Assembly (NCBI GenBank): GCA_016713125.1
Contig: JADJPT010000022.1
Coordinates: 1-59,834 of the forward strand
Direction: 5' to 3'
Length of the DNA stretch: 59,834 nt
Source of the DNA: Betaproteobacteria bacterium
Lineage (GTDB): Bacteria; Pseudomonadota; Gammaproteobacteria; Burkholderiales; SG8-39
Position 1 is the stretch's first letter, and every line of letters starts with the position of its first letter. Both the position numbers and the translations under genes were made by a program. The notes under the pieces were generated by a model. The model saw nothing but the letters and a program-made list of their open reading frames with translations. It was not told where the DNA came from and ran no database searches. Shown here piece by piece: positions 36,675 through 48,345 of the stretch.

Positions 36675-37145
36675 TCACGGTGCAGCGGCCTCGCGACGGG
36701 CGGCCAGCATGCGGATGGCGTCGCGGTTGGTCCACGAGAAGCAGGCCTCGGCGGCGGCGCGCCAGGGCAACCAGCGCCAGGCGGTGTGCTCCCCGGGGTC
36801 GAGCACCACCGGCGCCGGTCCGGCGACCTGCAGGCTGAACAGGTGCTCCACGTTGTGCGTGGTGCCCGGCGCGAAACGCTGACGCCACTGCGGATAGATC
36901 TCGAAGGTGTTGACCACCGGCCAGGGCTCCAATGCCCCGGGATCCGCCCGGATGCCGGTCTCTTCGCGCACCTCGCGCAATGCCGCCTGTTCGAGCGGCT
37001 CGTCCGGCGCATCCAGCGACCCGGTCACCGACTGCCAGTAGCCGGGACGCGCGGCGCGCTCCAGCAGCAGGATATCCAGCGCCGGCGTGTGGATCACCAC
37101 CAGCACCGAGCGGGGTATCTTGGTGCCGGCGGCGGCGGCGTTCAC
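36675..37145 (-). CDS. nudB: Nudix hydrolase, dihydroneopterin triphosphate diphosphatase type
   Basis: 156 residues. The Nudix box GSLDAPDEPLEQAALREVREETGI (about 44-67, with the REVREE metal-binding core) is complete, and PRSVLVVIHTPALDILLLERA precedes it. Proximity to aspS matches E. coli nudB, whose product removes pyrophosphate from dihydroneopterin triphosphate in folate synthesis. The probable start is GTG 37145, overlapping the barstar-gene stop (GTGA). The substrate assignment rests on context and general similarity. Confidence 0.85.
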   Translation of the reverse strand: MNAAAAGTKIPRSVLVVIHTPALDILLLERAARPGYWQSVTGSLDAPDEPLEQAALREVREETGIRADPGALEPWPVVNTFEIYPQWRQRFAPGTTHNVEHLFSLQVAGPAPVVLDPGEHTAWRWLPWRAAAEACFSWTNRDAIRMLAARREAAAP

Positions 37146-37577
37146 CCTGCCACCCGCTCCCGATAGAGCGCGGGCAGGGACAGCCGGGCCTGCGGATCGA
37201 CGAACACGGCAATGAAAGGCCGGCGACGTTCGCGCCAGTACTCGGCGACGGTGGCCAGCACCTCGCACAGCACGCCGGCATCGGCGCCGCGCAGCGCGGC
37301 CTCGTCCGCTACGGTGAACAGGATCACGTGGCCGGTGCCCTGGCGCCAGGACAGGTCGGCGAGGCAGTCCTCGAGGGCGTCCCAGTTGGCGCCGAATCCG
37401 TCGGGAAAGGCCAGCGCGCGCAATCGCCGCAAGCAGTGCGTCCTTGCCGGCCGGCAGGCTCGCCTCGGCGAAATCCAGCGGCGCGCCGCGCAGGCAGTCG
37501 CGCACGTCCTCGGCGTGTCTGACGCGATACACCCCGGACCGTGCCGGGTCGGACAAACGCTCCAGCAACTTGCTCAT
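37142..37577 (-). CDS. Barstar family ribonuclease inhibitor (frameshifted)
   Basis: Cytoplasmic inhibitor of barnase-type RNases. MSKLLERLSDPARSGVYRV through GKDALLAAIARA is in one frame. After a 1- or 2-base shift near 37425 it continues LAFPDGFGANWDALEDCLADLSW, the hallmark barstar helix carrying the acidic residues that plug the RNase active site. The corrected length is about 145 residues. It lies 10 bases downstream of a secreted RNase gene, so the two are presumably a protector/toxin-type pair. Confidence 0.88.
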
Positions 37578-37587
37578 CCCCGTCCGC

Positions 37588-37986
37588 CTATTCCCTGATG
37601 CGCCTGAAACTGCGGTAGTGGTCTTCGGTATACCAGTACTCGCCCGAGCGGCGCACGTCGCGCACCGAACCTTCCCCGGCGACGATGCGCCGCGCGCCGC
37701 GCGTGCGCACGCCCGGCGTCTTCACCGTGTACTCGCGATAGTAGCCGCGCGGCCGGGTGGGCAGCAGGCCCTCGCGGTTGCCGAACACGACGCCGTCGCG
37801 CTCGTAGGCAAAGGGCCCGCCGGACTTGATCAGCGCCAGTGTCTCGCGCGCCTCGCGCGGCAGCTGCGCGAGCGCCACCTCGCCGGGCGCGAACGCCGGC
37901 GCTGCGCCCACCGCGAGCATCAGCGCCAAGGCTGCGCACAGGCGCAAGGCGAGCGAACGCGCGGCGCCGGCGCAGCGCGCCGCCAT
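37588..37986 (-). CDS. Secreted guanyl-specific ribonuclease (barnase/N1 type)
   Basis: 132 residues from ATG 37986 with a signal peptide ending APAFA (about residue 33). The mature RNase has FGNREGLLPTRPRGYYREYTV and TEDHYRSFRRI. By analogy with barnase, Glu-85, Arg-99/100 and His-123 are the catalytic triad. A longer GTG-started form (38013) is possible but would begin inside the aspS tail. The barstar gene follows directly, protecting the cytoplasm before export. Confidence 0.88.
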   Translation of the reverse strand: MAARCAGAARSLALRLCAALALMLAVGAAPAFAPGEVALAQLPREARETLALIKSGGPFAYERDGVVFGNREGLLPTRPRGYYREYTVKTPGVRTRGARRIVAGEGSVRDVRRSGEYWYTEDHYRSFRRIRE

Positions 37987-39788
37987 GGCCTTCGGTGCGA
38001 TCTTCGACGCCACGCCGGACGCGGCCAGTTGCGCAGCCGGATATGCAGTTCGCGCAGCTGCTTCTCGGTGGCCGGCGTAGGCGCGCCGGTCAGCAGATCC
38101 TGGCCGCGCTGCGTCGTCGGGAAGGCGATCACGTCGCGGATCGCCTCGGTGCCCGCCATCAGCGCCACCATGCGGTCGAAGCCGAAGGCGATGCCGCCGT
38201 GCGGCGGCGCGCCGTACTGCAGCGCGTCGAGCAGGAAGCCGAACTTGGCGCGCTGGTCATCGGCGGAGATCTTCATCGCGCGGAACACCTTCTGCTGCAC
38301 CTCCTCGCGATGGATACGCACCGAGCCGCCGCCGATCTCCCAGCCGTTCAGCACCACGTCGTAGGCCTTGGCGTAGGCCTTGCCCGGATCGCTCTCGATA
38401 TAGTCCTCGTGGCCGTCCTTGGGGCTGCAGAACGGATGGTGGCGCGCCTTCCACAGCCCGGACTCCTCGTCCAGCTCGAACATCGGGAAATCGACCACCC
38501 ACAGCGGGCGCCAGGCCTTCTCGGCGAAGCCGCGCTCGTGACCGATCTTCTGGCGCAACCCGCCCATGTACTCGTTCACCGCGGTGGCCTTGTCGGCGCC
38601 GAAGAAGATCAGATCGCCGTCGGCGGCGCCGGTGCGCTCGAGGATCGCCGCCAGCGCCTGCGCATGCAGGTTCTTGACGATCGGCGACTGCAGGCCTTCG
38701 GCCCCCTTGGCGCGCTCGTTGACCTTGATCCAGGCCAGTCCCTTGGCACCCAGCGTCTTCACGTGCTCGGTATAGGCGTCGATCTCGCCGCGCGTGAGCG
38801 AACCGCCGCCCGGGATGCGCAGGCCGACCACGCGGCCGTTGGCGGCGTTGGCCGGCGCCGAGAACACCTTGAAATCCACGTCCTTCATGACGTCGGTCAG
38901 CTCGGTGAACTTCAGGCTGACGCGCAGGTCGGGTTTGTCCAGTCCGTAGTCGCGCACCGCGTCGTCGTACTTCATGACCGGAAACGGGTCGGGCAGCTCG
39001 ACGCCGATGGCGTCGCGGAACGTGTGCCGCACCAGCGCCTCCATCATGGCGCGGATCTCCTCCTCGCCGAGGAACGAGGTCTCGATGTCGATCTGCGTGA
39101 ACTCGGGCTGCCGGTCGGCGCGCAGGTCCTCGTCGCGGAAGCATTTGGTGATCTGGTAGTAGCGGTCGTAGCCGGCGATCATCAGCATTTGCTTGAACAG
39201 CTGCGGCGATTGCGGCAGGGCGTAGAACTGGCCGTCGTGGATGCGCGAGGGCACCAGGAACTCGCGCGCGCCTTCGGGCGGGGATTTGTAGAGGAAGGGC
39301 GTCTCGATGTCGATGAAACCCTGCGCATCGAGAAAGCCGCGCGCGGCGCGCGCGGCGCGATGCCGCAGGCGCATGTTGGCCTGCATCTGCGGACGGCGCA
39401 GGTCGACGATGCGGTGCTCGAGGCGCACCTGCTCGGAGATGACCTCGTCGTCGAGCTGGAACGGCGGCGTGAGCGAAGCGTTGAGTATCTCGACCTCGTG
39501 CGCGAGCAGTTCGATCTCGCCCGAGCGCAGGTTGGCGTTGACCGTGCCCGCGGGACGGCGGCGCACCTTGCCGGTGACCCGCAGCACGAACTCGTTGCGC
39601 ACCCGGTCGGCGTTGGCGAAAGCTTCGGCGCGATCCGGGTCGCAGACCACCTGGGCCAGCCCTTCGCGGTCGCGCAGGTCGATGAAGATCACCCCGCCGT
39701 GGTCGCGGCGTCGGTGCGCCCAACCGGTGATGGTGACCACCTGATCGAGGTTGGCGGCGGACAGTTCGCCGCAGTAATGAGTGCGCAT
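37920..39788 (-). CDS. aspS: Aspartyl-tRNA synthetase
   Basis: Class II synthetase, about 622 residues. The N-terminal OB anticodon domain (GWAHRRRDHGGVIFIDLRDR) is followed by motif 2 (FRDEDLRADRQPEFTQID), the bacterial GAD insertion and motif 3 (GGIAFGFDRMVALM). MRTHYCGELSAANL from ATG 39788 is the canonical start. After the usual end (KQLRELHIRLR) the frame adds about 31 Arg/Pro-rich residues and overlaps the RNase gene by up to 94 bases. A small undetected indel near 38040 could be the cause. It could be the Asp/Asn non-discriminating type, which the sequence alone does not settle. Confidence 0.95.
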   Translation of the reverse strand: MRTHYCGELSAANLDQVVTITGWAHRRRDHGGVIFIDLRDREGLAQVVCDPDRAEAFANADRVRNEFVLRVTGKVRRRPAGTVNANLRSGEIELLAHEVEILNASLTPPFQLDDEVISEQVRLEHRIVDLRRPQMQANMRLRHRAARAARGFLDAQGFIDIETPFLYKSPPEGAREFLVPSRIHDGQFYALPQSPQLFKQMLMIAGYDRYYQITKCFRDEDLRADRQPEFTQIDIETSFLGEEEIRAMMEALVRHTFRDAIGVELPDPFPVMKYDDAVRDYGLDKPDLRVSLKFTELTDVMKDVDFKVFSAPANAANGRVVGLRIPGGGSLTRGEIDAYTEHVKTLGAKGLAWIKVNERAKGAEGLQSPIVKNLHAQALAAILERTGAADGDLIFFGADKATAVNEYMGGLRQKIGHERGFAEKAWRPLWVVDFPMFELDEESGLWKARHHPFCSPKDGHEDYIESDPGKAYAKAYDVVLNGWEIGGGSVRIHREEVQQKVFRAMKISADDQRAKFGFLLDALQYGAPPHGGIAFGFDRMVALMAGTEAIRDVIAFPTTQRGQDLLTGAPTPATEKQLRELHIRLRNWPRPAWRRRSHRRPWRRAAPAPRVRSPCACAQPWR

Positions 39789-39792
39789 GATT

Positions 39793-40452
39793 TCAGACCT
39801 TGCTGTTGGCGCCCGGCTGCGCACCGCGCGCTGCCGGGGAACCGGCGGCGCCGGGCGTGACGGGGGTGACCGGCGTGACTACGCCCATCGAGATGATGTA
39901 CTTGAGCGCTTCGTCCACGCTCATGTCGAGTTCGATCACGTCCTCGCGTCTGAGCATGACGAAATAGCCGCCGGTCGGATTGGGCGTGGTCGGCACGTAG
40001 ACAGAGACGAAGTCGCCCTGCAGGTGGCGCTTCACGTCGCCGCCGGGCGCGCCGGTCAGGAAGGCGATGGTCCACATCCCCTCGTGCGGCCAGCGCACCA
40101 GCAAGGCCTTGCGGAAGGCCTGCCCGCTGGAGGAGAACAACGTGTCCGACACCTGCTTCACGCTCGAGTAGATCGAGTTCACCACCGGGATGCGGTGCAG
40201 GATGACGTGCCAGAGATGCACCAGGCGCGCACCGATGAAGTTGGCCGCGAACAGCCCGGTCAGGAAGATCAGCACCAGGGTCAGCAGCGCGCCCACCCCG
40301 GGGATGTGACGACCCAGCAGCGAGTCCGGGCGCAGCTCCAGGGGCAGAACGGTCCAGGCGTCTTCCAGCGTGGTGACCACCAGGTTCAGGACCCATAGCG
40401 TGATCACCAGCGGGATCCAGATCAGCAGGCCGGTAATGAGGTACTTCTTCAT
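39793..40452 (-). CDS. DUF502 family inner-membrane protein
   Basis: 219 residues with two N-terminal membrane segments (YLITGLLIWIPLVITLWVL and the VGALLTLVLIFLTGLFAANF region). The DUF502 core IPVVNSIYSSVKQVSDTLFSS is at about 88-108 and PTTPNPTGGYFVML later. The C-terminal tail is a Pro/Thr/Gly low-complexity run (VTPVTPVTPG). The family occurs beside aspS in many betaproteobacteria; function unknown. It lies 4 bases before aspS and 94 bases after fmdB. Confidence 0.9.
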   Translation of the reverse strand: MKKYLITGLLIWIPLVITLWVLNLVVTTLEDAWTVLPLELRPDSLLGRHIPGVGALLTLVLIFLTGLFAANFIGARLVHLWHVILHRIPVVNSIYSSVKQVSDTLFSSSGQAFRKALLVRWPHEGMWTIAFLTGAPGGDVKRHLQGDFVSVYVPTTPNPTGGYFVMLRREDVIELDMSVDEALKYIISMGVVTPVTPVTPGAAGSPAARGAQPGANSKV

Positions 40453-40546
40453 GGGGTCTCGGGTGCGGTGCGGGAAGGTCGCACGGGAAGCGGGCTTCCG
40501 GTGCGTGGGGGTCTGGGGTTCGGCGCGTGCGGCGGGACGGGCGGCT

Positions 40547-40879
40547 TCAGTCCGTGCCGCCGCCGGCTGCGGCGGTCGAGGCCGGTTTGGCCTCGGACTT
40601 GGACTCCGGCTTGGCTTCGGCCTTGGTCTCGGACTTGGCTTCGGAGGAGGTCTCGGAACCGCCGCCCTTCCTGGCCTCGCCCGTGGCCGGCTTGCCGCCG
40701 CCGCGGAAATCGGTCGCGTACCAGCCGCTGCCCTTGAGCTGAAAACCCGCCGCCGACAACAGTTTGACGAACGTGGACTTGCCGCACTTGGGGCAGACCG
40801 TCATGGTCGGCTCGGAGATCTTCTGCAGAAACTCGTCCTGGAAGCCGCAGTCCGAGCAGCGGTATTCGTAGATCGGCAT
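40547..40879 (-). CDS. FmdB-type zinc-ribbon protein
   Basis: 110 residues. MPIYEYRCSDCGFQDEF and VCPKCGKSTFVKLLSA form a four-Cys zinc ribbon (CxxC ... CxxC), followed by FQLKGSGWYATDF, the standard FmdB family pattern. The second half is a Lys/Glu/Ala/Ser low-complexity tail. The exact role is unknown (putative regulatory protein). First gene of the long minus-strand run to clsB, with a perfect TATAAT about 63 bases upstream and a strong leader hairpin. Confidence 0.9.
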   Translation of the reverse strand: MPIYEYRCSDCGFQDEFLQKISEPTMTVCPKCGKSTFVKLLSAAGFQLKGSGWYATDFRGGGKPATGEARKGGGSETSSEAKSETKAEAKPESKSEAKPASTAAAGGGTD

Positions 40880-40902
40880 CGCTACCCTCTCTGAAAGTAC
40901 AT

Positions 40903-40931
40903 CGCGACCGGGGCGTGATACGCCGGTCGCG
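40903..40931 (-). other. Hairpin in the fmdB leader
   Basis: Two 9-base arms (40903-40911 and 40923-40931, CGCGACCGG and its complement) enclose an 11-base loop in the 5' leader of fmdB, starting about four nucleotides after the predicted transcription start. Such a 5'-end stem can stabilise mRNA or regulate translation. No known riboswitch was recognised. Confidence 0.55.
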
Positions 40932-40941
40932 AAAAGCGTCG

Positions 40942-40947
40942 ATTATA
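40942..40947 (-). promoter_or_regulatory. -10 element upstream of fmdB
   Basis: A perfect TATAAT on the minus strand lies 62 bases before the fmdB start, preceded by GGG. No good -35 hexamer stands at 16-18 bases. It is the only strong promoter-like element before the fmdB-DUF502-aspS-RNase-barstar-nudB run, so it may drive the whole unit. Confidence 0.5.
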
Positions 40948-40996
40948 CCCGACCGGATGGTCGTAGAGCTCTGATTTAGGGACGAAAACCCGCGAT

Positions 40997-42187
40997 TCAA
41001 GGGCTGCGGACGGAGGTTCCGCTAGCCTGTCGCGGGCGATCCGGTGCGCCCGGCAATGCCCGGTCCAGGGATTGCAGGAAGGCCAGCAGATCGGCGGCCT
41101 CCTGCGGCTCCAGGCGCAGCGGCCGCAGGATGCGCTCGCCGTCCAGGTGCAGCCGCTCCTCGTTCAGCTCCGAGTAGTGGTGCACCACATCGCGCAGCGT
41201 GGCCAGGCGGCCGTTGTGCATGTAGGGCGCGGTGCGCGCCAGGTTGCGCAGCGAAGGCACGCGGAACTCGCCCCAGTTGCGCTGGTCCTGCACAACATGG
41301 CGGGTGCCGGTCGCCGTGGCGCGCCTGGCGTCGTCGTTGTAGGGCCCGAGCAGGTTCAGGCGGCTCTCGCGCAGCTTGCGTATGCCGCCGTAGCGGCCTT
41401 CGTCGACCACCCCGGGAGCGAGGAAGTAGGGAATGCCGACGTCGCCGAACTCGCCATTCGTGAAGTTCGGCCCGAAATGGCAGACGGCGCAGTTGCCGCG
41501 GCCGATGAAAATCGCAACCCGCGCTGCGCATCCGGCGGGTAGCGCGCGGCGGCGCGGCGGTCGCCGCGCGCCAGCGCGTCGCGAAACGCGTCGAAGGGCG
41601 TGCGCGCCGAGACCAGCGTCTCCTGGTACGCGGCCAGCGCCTTGCCGGCGTCGACCGTCAGCGCCTCGTCGTCGGCGCCGGGCGGCGCGCCGAACGCCGC
41701 CGCGTAGCCGCGCGCCAGCTGCGCGTCACTGCGCAGCAGGCCGGCCACGTGTTCCGGGCTGGCGCCCATCTCGCGCCGGTCCAGCAGCGGCCGCACGCTC
41801 TGCGCCCACAGGTTGTCCTGCGCGCCGTCCCAGCCGAACCAGCGGTGCAGGCCCGCGTTCAGGACGCTGGGCGTATTGCGATCGAGGGGCGCGAAGCCCC
41901 GGCCGCGCGATTTGCCGTCGCTGAAATCCAGCGCCGGCATGACGGCAGGTGGCGCAGGCCACCGCGCCGTTCTTCGACAGCGCGGCTCGAAGAACAGCGA
42001 GCGGCCCAGCGCGACCGCCGCCGGCTTGCCGGAGACGCGGTTGCTGGGGTCGCGCGCGACGTCGCGGCGGCCACGGGCCATGCTGCAGGATGCGCGCGAT
42101 CTCGTCCTGGGTGTATGGCAGTAATTCTCCCGCGTAGGCCGCTACAGACGCGGACAGGCCAAGGAAAATGGCAGCAATACGGCGCAC
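40997..42187 (-). CDS. Di-haem cytochrome c peroxidase family protein (several frameshifts)
   Basis: Periplasmic bacterial cytochrome c peroxidase/MauG relative. The signal peptide MRRIAAIFLGLSASVAAYAG is followed by ELLPYTQDEIARILQHGPWP. The frame then changes near 42070, 41975 and 41945, and again near 41520. Joined, the parts give LGRSLFFEPR, a first haem site CATC(H) near 41948, PLDRNTPSVLNAGLHRWFGWDG, a second haem site CAVCH at about 41487-41501, and the C-terminal VPSLRNLARTAPYMHNGRL. About 397 residues. The four indels could be sequencing errors or true decay. Upstream of fmdB on the same strand. Confidence 0.82.
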
Positions 42188-42200
42188 CCGCGCCGCCCGT

Positions 42201-42616
42201 TCAGCGCAGGCTGCGCGACTGCGCGAGGCGCTCGACGCGGCCGTCGGCCTGCAGTTCGAACACGAACTCCCAGCGCCCCGGCATGTGGAACATCAGGCCC
42301 TCGGCACGCTGCACGCCGGGCGCAGCGCCGGGTTTGATGACCGGCCTGTAGTTCATGCCGTGGCGATGCTCGGGCATCCAGGCGTCGACGCGCAAGGACT
42401 CGGGGGCCGGCGCGCCGGCCTTGGGGCAGACGCGGAATTCGAGCGCGAAATGGCGGCCGACGCTGATCTGCGCCGGATCGCTGCGATAGGCGATGGCGTA
42501 GCGCGGCGCATCGATGGTCTGCGCGCCGCCGCCGGGCAACTCGCAGGCGCCGGCCGCCGTGCGGGCCAGTCGGCTGCGATCGACGCCGCCTGCGCGGCAG
42601 ATGCGCGCCCGCGCAT
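42201..42616 (-). CDS. FixH/YtkA-like exported protein (one frameshift)
   Basis: Small protein with a YtkA/FixH-like beta-domain: DAWMPEHRHGMNYRP and EGLMFHMPGRWEFVFEL are the characteristic MP.H.HGM and FHMPGRWE patterns. The visible intact frame (112 residues) lacks a proper start. A better start is ATG 42616 (MRGRASAAQAASIAADW), three bases after the amidohydrolase stop, with a frameshift near 42570. The signal part is short and unconvincing. The neighbour downstream is the cytochrome c peroxidase, so a role around periplasmic redox or metal handling is an inference. Confidence 0.65.
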
Positions 42617-42618
42617 CG

Positions 42619-43461
42619 CTATTTCTTCAGGCGCGCGGCGGCGGCCGCGAACAGCGCCTCGCCGTTGCGCCAGCCGATCTTCTCGGCGGTCTCGGGCGGC
42701 AGGTCGCGCAGCCATTCACGCGACCAGCGCGCGTGCTCGACGACGAACGGCCAGCGCTCCGGCGTGAAGGTGTCGGTGCCGACCATGAAGCGGTCGGGAA
42801 ACTCGAGGAACAGCGCGCGCCACTCCGGCGGCGGTTTGCCGCCCGAACCGTGGTCACTGCGAAAGGCCAGGTCGCACCACAGGTTCTTGTGCTTCTTCAG
42901 CATGGCGCGGATCTTCTCGGGCGCGTCGAACCCCGAGTGCGCCCACAGGATGCGCGCCTGCGGCCATTGCGCGTACAGGCGTTCGACCGCATCGACGTCG
43001 GAGTGCGCGTGCAGCAGCAGGTCGTGCTTGCGGGCCAGCTCGACCATGCGCCGCGGCACCGGCAGGTCGGCGTCGGCGCCGTACAGGTGGAACTCGCCCA
43101 CCGCGACGTAACGGTACCTGGCCAGCCGCTCCTCCAGGTACTTCACCACCCCGGCATCGCGCACCCAGCTCGAGGTCTCGCCGCGCGAGCGGTACGGACG
43201 CAGCGAAGGCAGGATCAGGTCGGGGGCCTCGGCATACAGCTTCTGGTTGCCGTCGTCGTTCGAGCTCGACACCAGCGCGCGCTTCAGGCCGGCTTTGCGC
43301 AGCAGCTCGATGGCGGCCTTCGGCGGCACCACCTCCCACGCGTCGTGGCTGTAGTGCATGTGCGCGTCGAAGATCGGCAACTCCGCGGCACGCGCGGCGC
43401 CGCCGGCGAGAAGAGCGAGGGCGATCGCCGTCGCCAGGGTGGTGCGCAGGCTGAAACGCAT
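42619..43461 (-). CDS. Exported amidohydrolase family protein
   Basis: 280 residues with signal peptide MRFSLRTTLATAIALALLAGGAARA. The mature protein has FDAHMHYSHD (metal-binding HxH of amidohydrolase_2 type), AVGEFHLYG, LLLHAHSDVDAV, ILWAHSGFD and a C-terminal FMVGTDTF, matching the metal ligands of the TIM-barrel superfamily. Substrate unknown. It follows ssb by about 11 bases and precedes the FixH-like gene, on the same strand. Confidence 0.85.
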   Translation of the reverse strand: MRFSLRTTLATAIALALLAGGAARAAELPIFDAHMHYSHDAWEVVPPKAAIELLRKAGLKRALVSSSNDDGNQKLYAEAPDLILPSLRPYRSRGETSSWVRDAGVVKYLEERLARYRYVAVGEFHLYGADADLPVPRRMVELARKHDLLLHAHSDVDAVERLYAQWPQARILWAHSGFDAPEKIRAMLKKHKNLWCDLAFRSDHGSGGKPPPEWRALFLEFPDRFMVGTDTFTPERWPFVVEHARWSREWLRDLPPETAEKIGWRNGEALFAAAAARLKK

Positions 43462-43472
43462 GCGGCCGGCTC

Positions 43473-43953
43473 CTAGAACGGGATGTCGTCTTCCATGTCG
43501 TCGAACTTGCCGGCCGGCTTCCTGGCCGGCGCGGAACGCGGCTGCGCTTCGCCGCGCTCGGCCGGCGGCTCGCCGCGCTCGCGACTGCCGCCGCCACCGC
43601 CCTCGCCCATGCCGGAGCCCTGCCGGCCACCCAGCATCTGCATGGTGTCGCAGACGATCTCGGTGGTGTATTTCTCGTTGCCTTCCTTGTCCTGCCACTT
43701 GCGCGTGCGCAGGCGGCCCTCGACGTACACCTGCGAGCCCTTCTTCAGGTACTCGCCGGCGATTTCCGCCAGGCGGTTGAAGAACACCACGCGGTGCCAC
43801 TCGGTGGCCTCCTTCTTCTCGCCGCTCTGCTTGTCCTTCCAGGTGTCGGTGGTGGCGATCGACACGTTGGTGATCGCCGCGCCGTCGGGCATGCCGCGTC
43901 TCGGGATCGCGCCCGAGGTTGCCCACCAGAATTACCTTGTTGATCGAAGCCAT
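43473..43953 (-). CDS. ssb: Single-stranded DNA-binding protein (frameshift near the 5' end)
   Basis: SSB binds ssDNA as a tetramer and recruits partners through its C-terminal tip. MASINKVILVGNLGRDPETR is in one frame. After a net shift near 43893, PDGAAITNVSIATTDTWKDK continues in another. It includes EWHRVVFFNRLAEIAGEYL, SQVYVEGRLRTRKWQD, a Gly-rich linker and the acidic tip MEDDIPF. About 160 residues after correction. The gene is essential, so the shift is probably an artefact. It lies near uvrA, as in many proteobacteria, with an MFS gene between. Confidence 0.94.
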
Positions 43954-44043
43954 GTCAGTCTCCTGGAGTTGATGCCGCCGCCGGCTTGCGCACGGGCGCC
44001 TGCCCGAAAACCGCGCCCGGCGTGCGCAGTCCGCAGTGTGCCC

Positions 44044-45238
44044 TTACGCGGTCTTGGTTTCCACAGAAAACGCTTGGCCGGCGCGCGCGTTGACCGGGCG
44101 CATGCCGGCCAGCACCACCAGCCAGGCCAGCATCAGCACCGCGCCCAGGCCGTATACCGCCGCCGCGCCGTACTGCTTGGCCATCCAGCCGCCGGCGAGC
44201 CGCCGGCGAACAGCCCCAGCGTCTGCGTCGTGTTGTACACGCCGATGGCGGCGCCGCGTGCGGCCTCGGGAGCGATGCGCGAGACCAGCGAGGGCAGCAT
44301 GGCCTCGAGCACGTTGAAGGCCGCGAAGAAGACCAGCAGCAGCAGCACCAGGGCCACCAGCCCGCCGAACGCCGCCAGCCCCAGCTGCACGGCCAGCATC
44401 AGCGCCACCGCGCCGACCATCACGGCGCGCTGCCGCTGGCGGCGGTCGGCGATCATGATCGGCGGCACCATCAGCACGAAGGAGGCCAGCACCACCGGCA
44501 GGTAGAGCTTTCCAGTGCTCGGTCAACGGCAGGCCGGACTCGACCAGCGCCGTGGGCACCACCACGAACATGGCCATCTGCACCAGGTGCAGGGCGAAGA
44601 TGCCGAAGTTCAGGCGCGCGAGTTCCGGGTCGACCAGCACCGAGCGCAGCGTCGGCGCGGGTCCTTCGGCGGCATGCGCGGCGCGCCGCGGCACGTCCGG
44701 CACCAGCCCGCAGACGATGGCGATGCCGCGCCAGCGACAGCACCCCGGTGGCGACGAACAGCCCGCCCATGCCGATCCACTGGTACAGCGCCGGCGCGGC
44801 GACGAGCGACAGCGCGAACGTGAAGCCGATCATCCCGCCGATCATCGCCATGACCTTGGCGCGGTGCTGCTCGCGCGTCAGGTCGGCCGCCAGCGCCACC
44901 ACCACCGAGGAGATCGCACCCGCCCCCTGGATCACGCGTCCGGCGATCGCCATCCAGATGTCGGTGGCCGAGGCCGCCACGAAGCTGCCCAGCGCGAAGA
45001 CCACCAGCCCGAGCGCGATCATGGGCTTGCGGCCCCAGCGGTCCGAGGCGATGCCGAACGGGATCTGCAGGATGGCCTGCGCCAGTCCGTACGCCCCCAG
45101 CGCGATGCCGACCAGGGTCAGGTTGTCGCCGCCCTTCAGTTGCGGCGCGTGCACGGCGAACACCGGCAGGATCAGGAACAGCCCGAGCATGCGCAGGCCG
45201 AACAGCCCGGCGAGGCTGAAACCGGCGCGGATTTCCAT
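44044..45238 (-). CDS. MFS transporter, YajR-like (three frameshifts)
   Basis: Major facilitator efflux-type permease. MEIRAGFSLAGLFGLRMLGL and the motif-A loop GIASDRWGRKPM are typical of the YajR/Bcr-like group. About twelve membrane segments appear when the pieces are joined across shifts near 44733, 44513 (an extra A in LTEHWK) and 44198 (a missing C in FAGGLAGGW). The corrected length is about 398 residues, ending FSVETKTA, so the C-terminal YAM domain of E. coli YajR is absent. It is divergent from uvrA across 195 bases. Substrate unknown. Confidence 0.87.
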
Positions 45239-45331
45239 CGGGACGCGCCTTCGGGGACACGGATGCGGGGAGGGATGCGGATCTGCCTGCATCGTTCGGA
45301 ACGGAGAAAGGATGGAATGCCAGACGGAAGA

Positions 45332-45347
45332 CTGGTTATAGTAGCAG
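45332..45347 (+). promoter_or_regulatory. Degenerate LexA-like site in the MFS/uvrA gap
   Basis: CTGGTTATAGTAGCAG matches the spacing of the proteobacterial SOS box (CTGT-N8-ACAG) with two mismatches and an AT-rich core that also contains TATAGT, a possible -10 for uvrA. It lies 87 bases before the uvrA start. uvrA is commonly LexA-controlled, but this match alone is weak. Confidence 0.25.
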
Positions 45348-45433
45348 GTTTGGTCGCCACCCTTCCCGGTCGCGCGCGCTTGCGCGCATCCGGTCGACGT
45401 CGGCGGCGCACGCAACAGCACGCCAAAGGCCGC

Positions 45434-48292
<2,859 letters not shown>

Positions 48293-48320
48293 CCGCGGCG
48301 CGCTCGGGGCTAGCATAAAT

Positions 48321-48332
48321 ACGAACGTTCGT
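48321..48332. promoter_or_regulatory. Operator palindrome upstream of tetR
   Basis: ACGAACGTTCGT is a perfect 12-bp palindrome 14 bases before the TetR start. The reverse-strand context TTAGCACGAACGTTCGTATT closely matches a second site at 49085-49101. It overlaps possible -10 sequences (CATAAAT, TAATAT), as expected for autorepression. Confidence 0.75.
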
Positions 48333-48345
48333 GCTAATATGAGGC

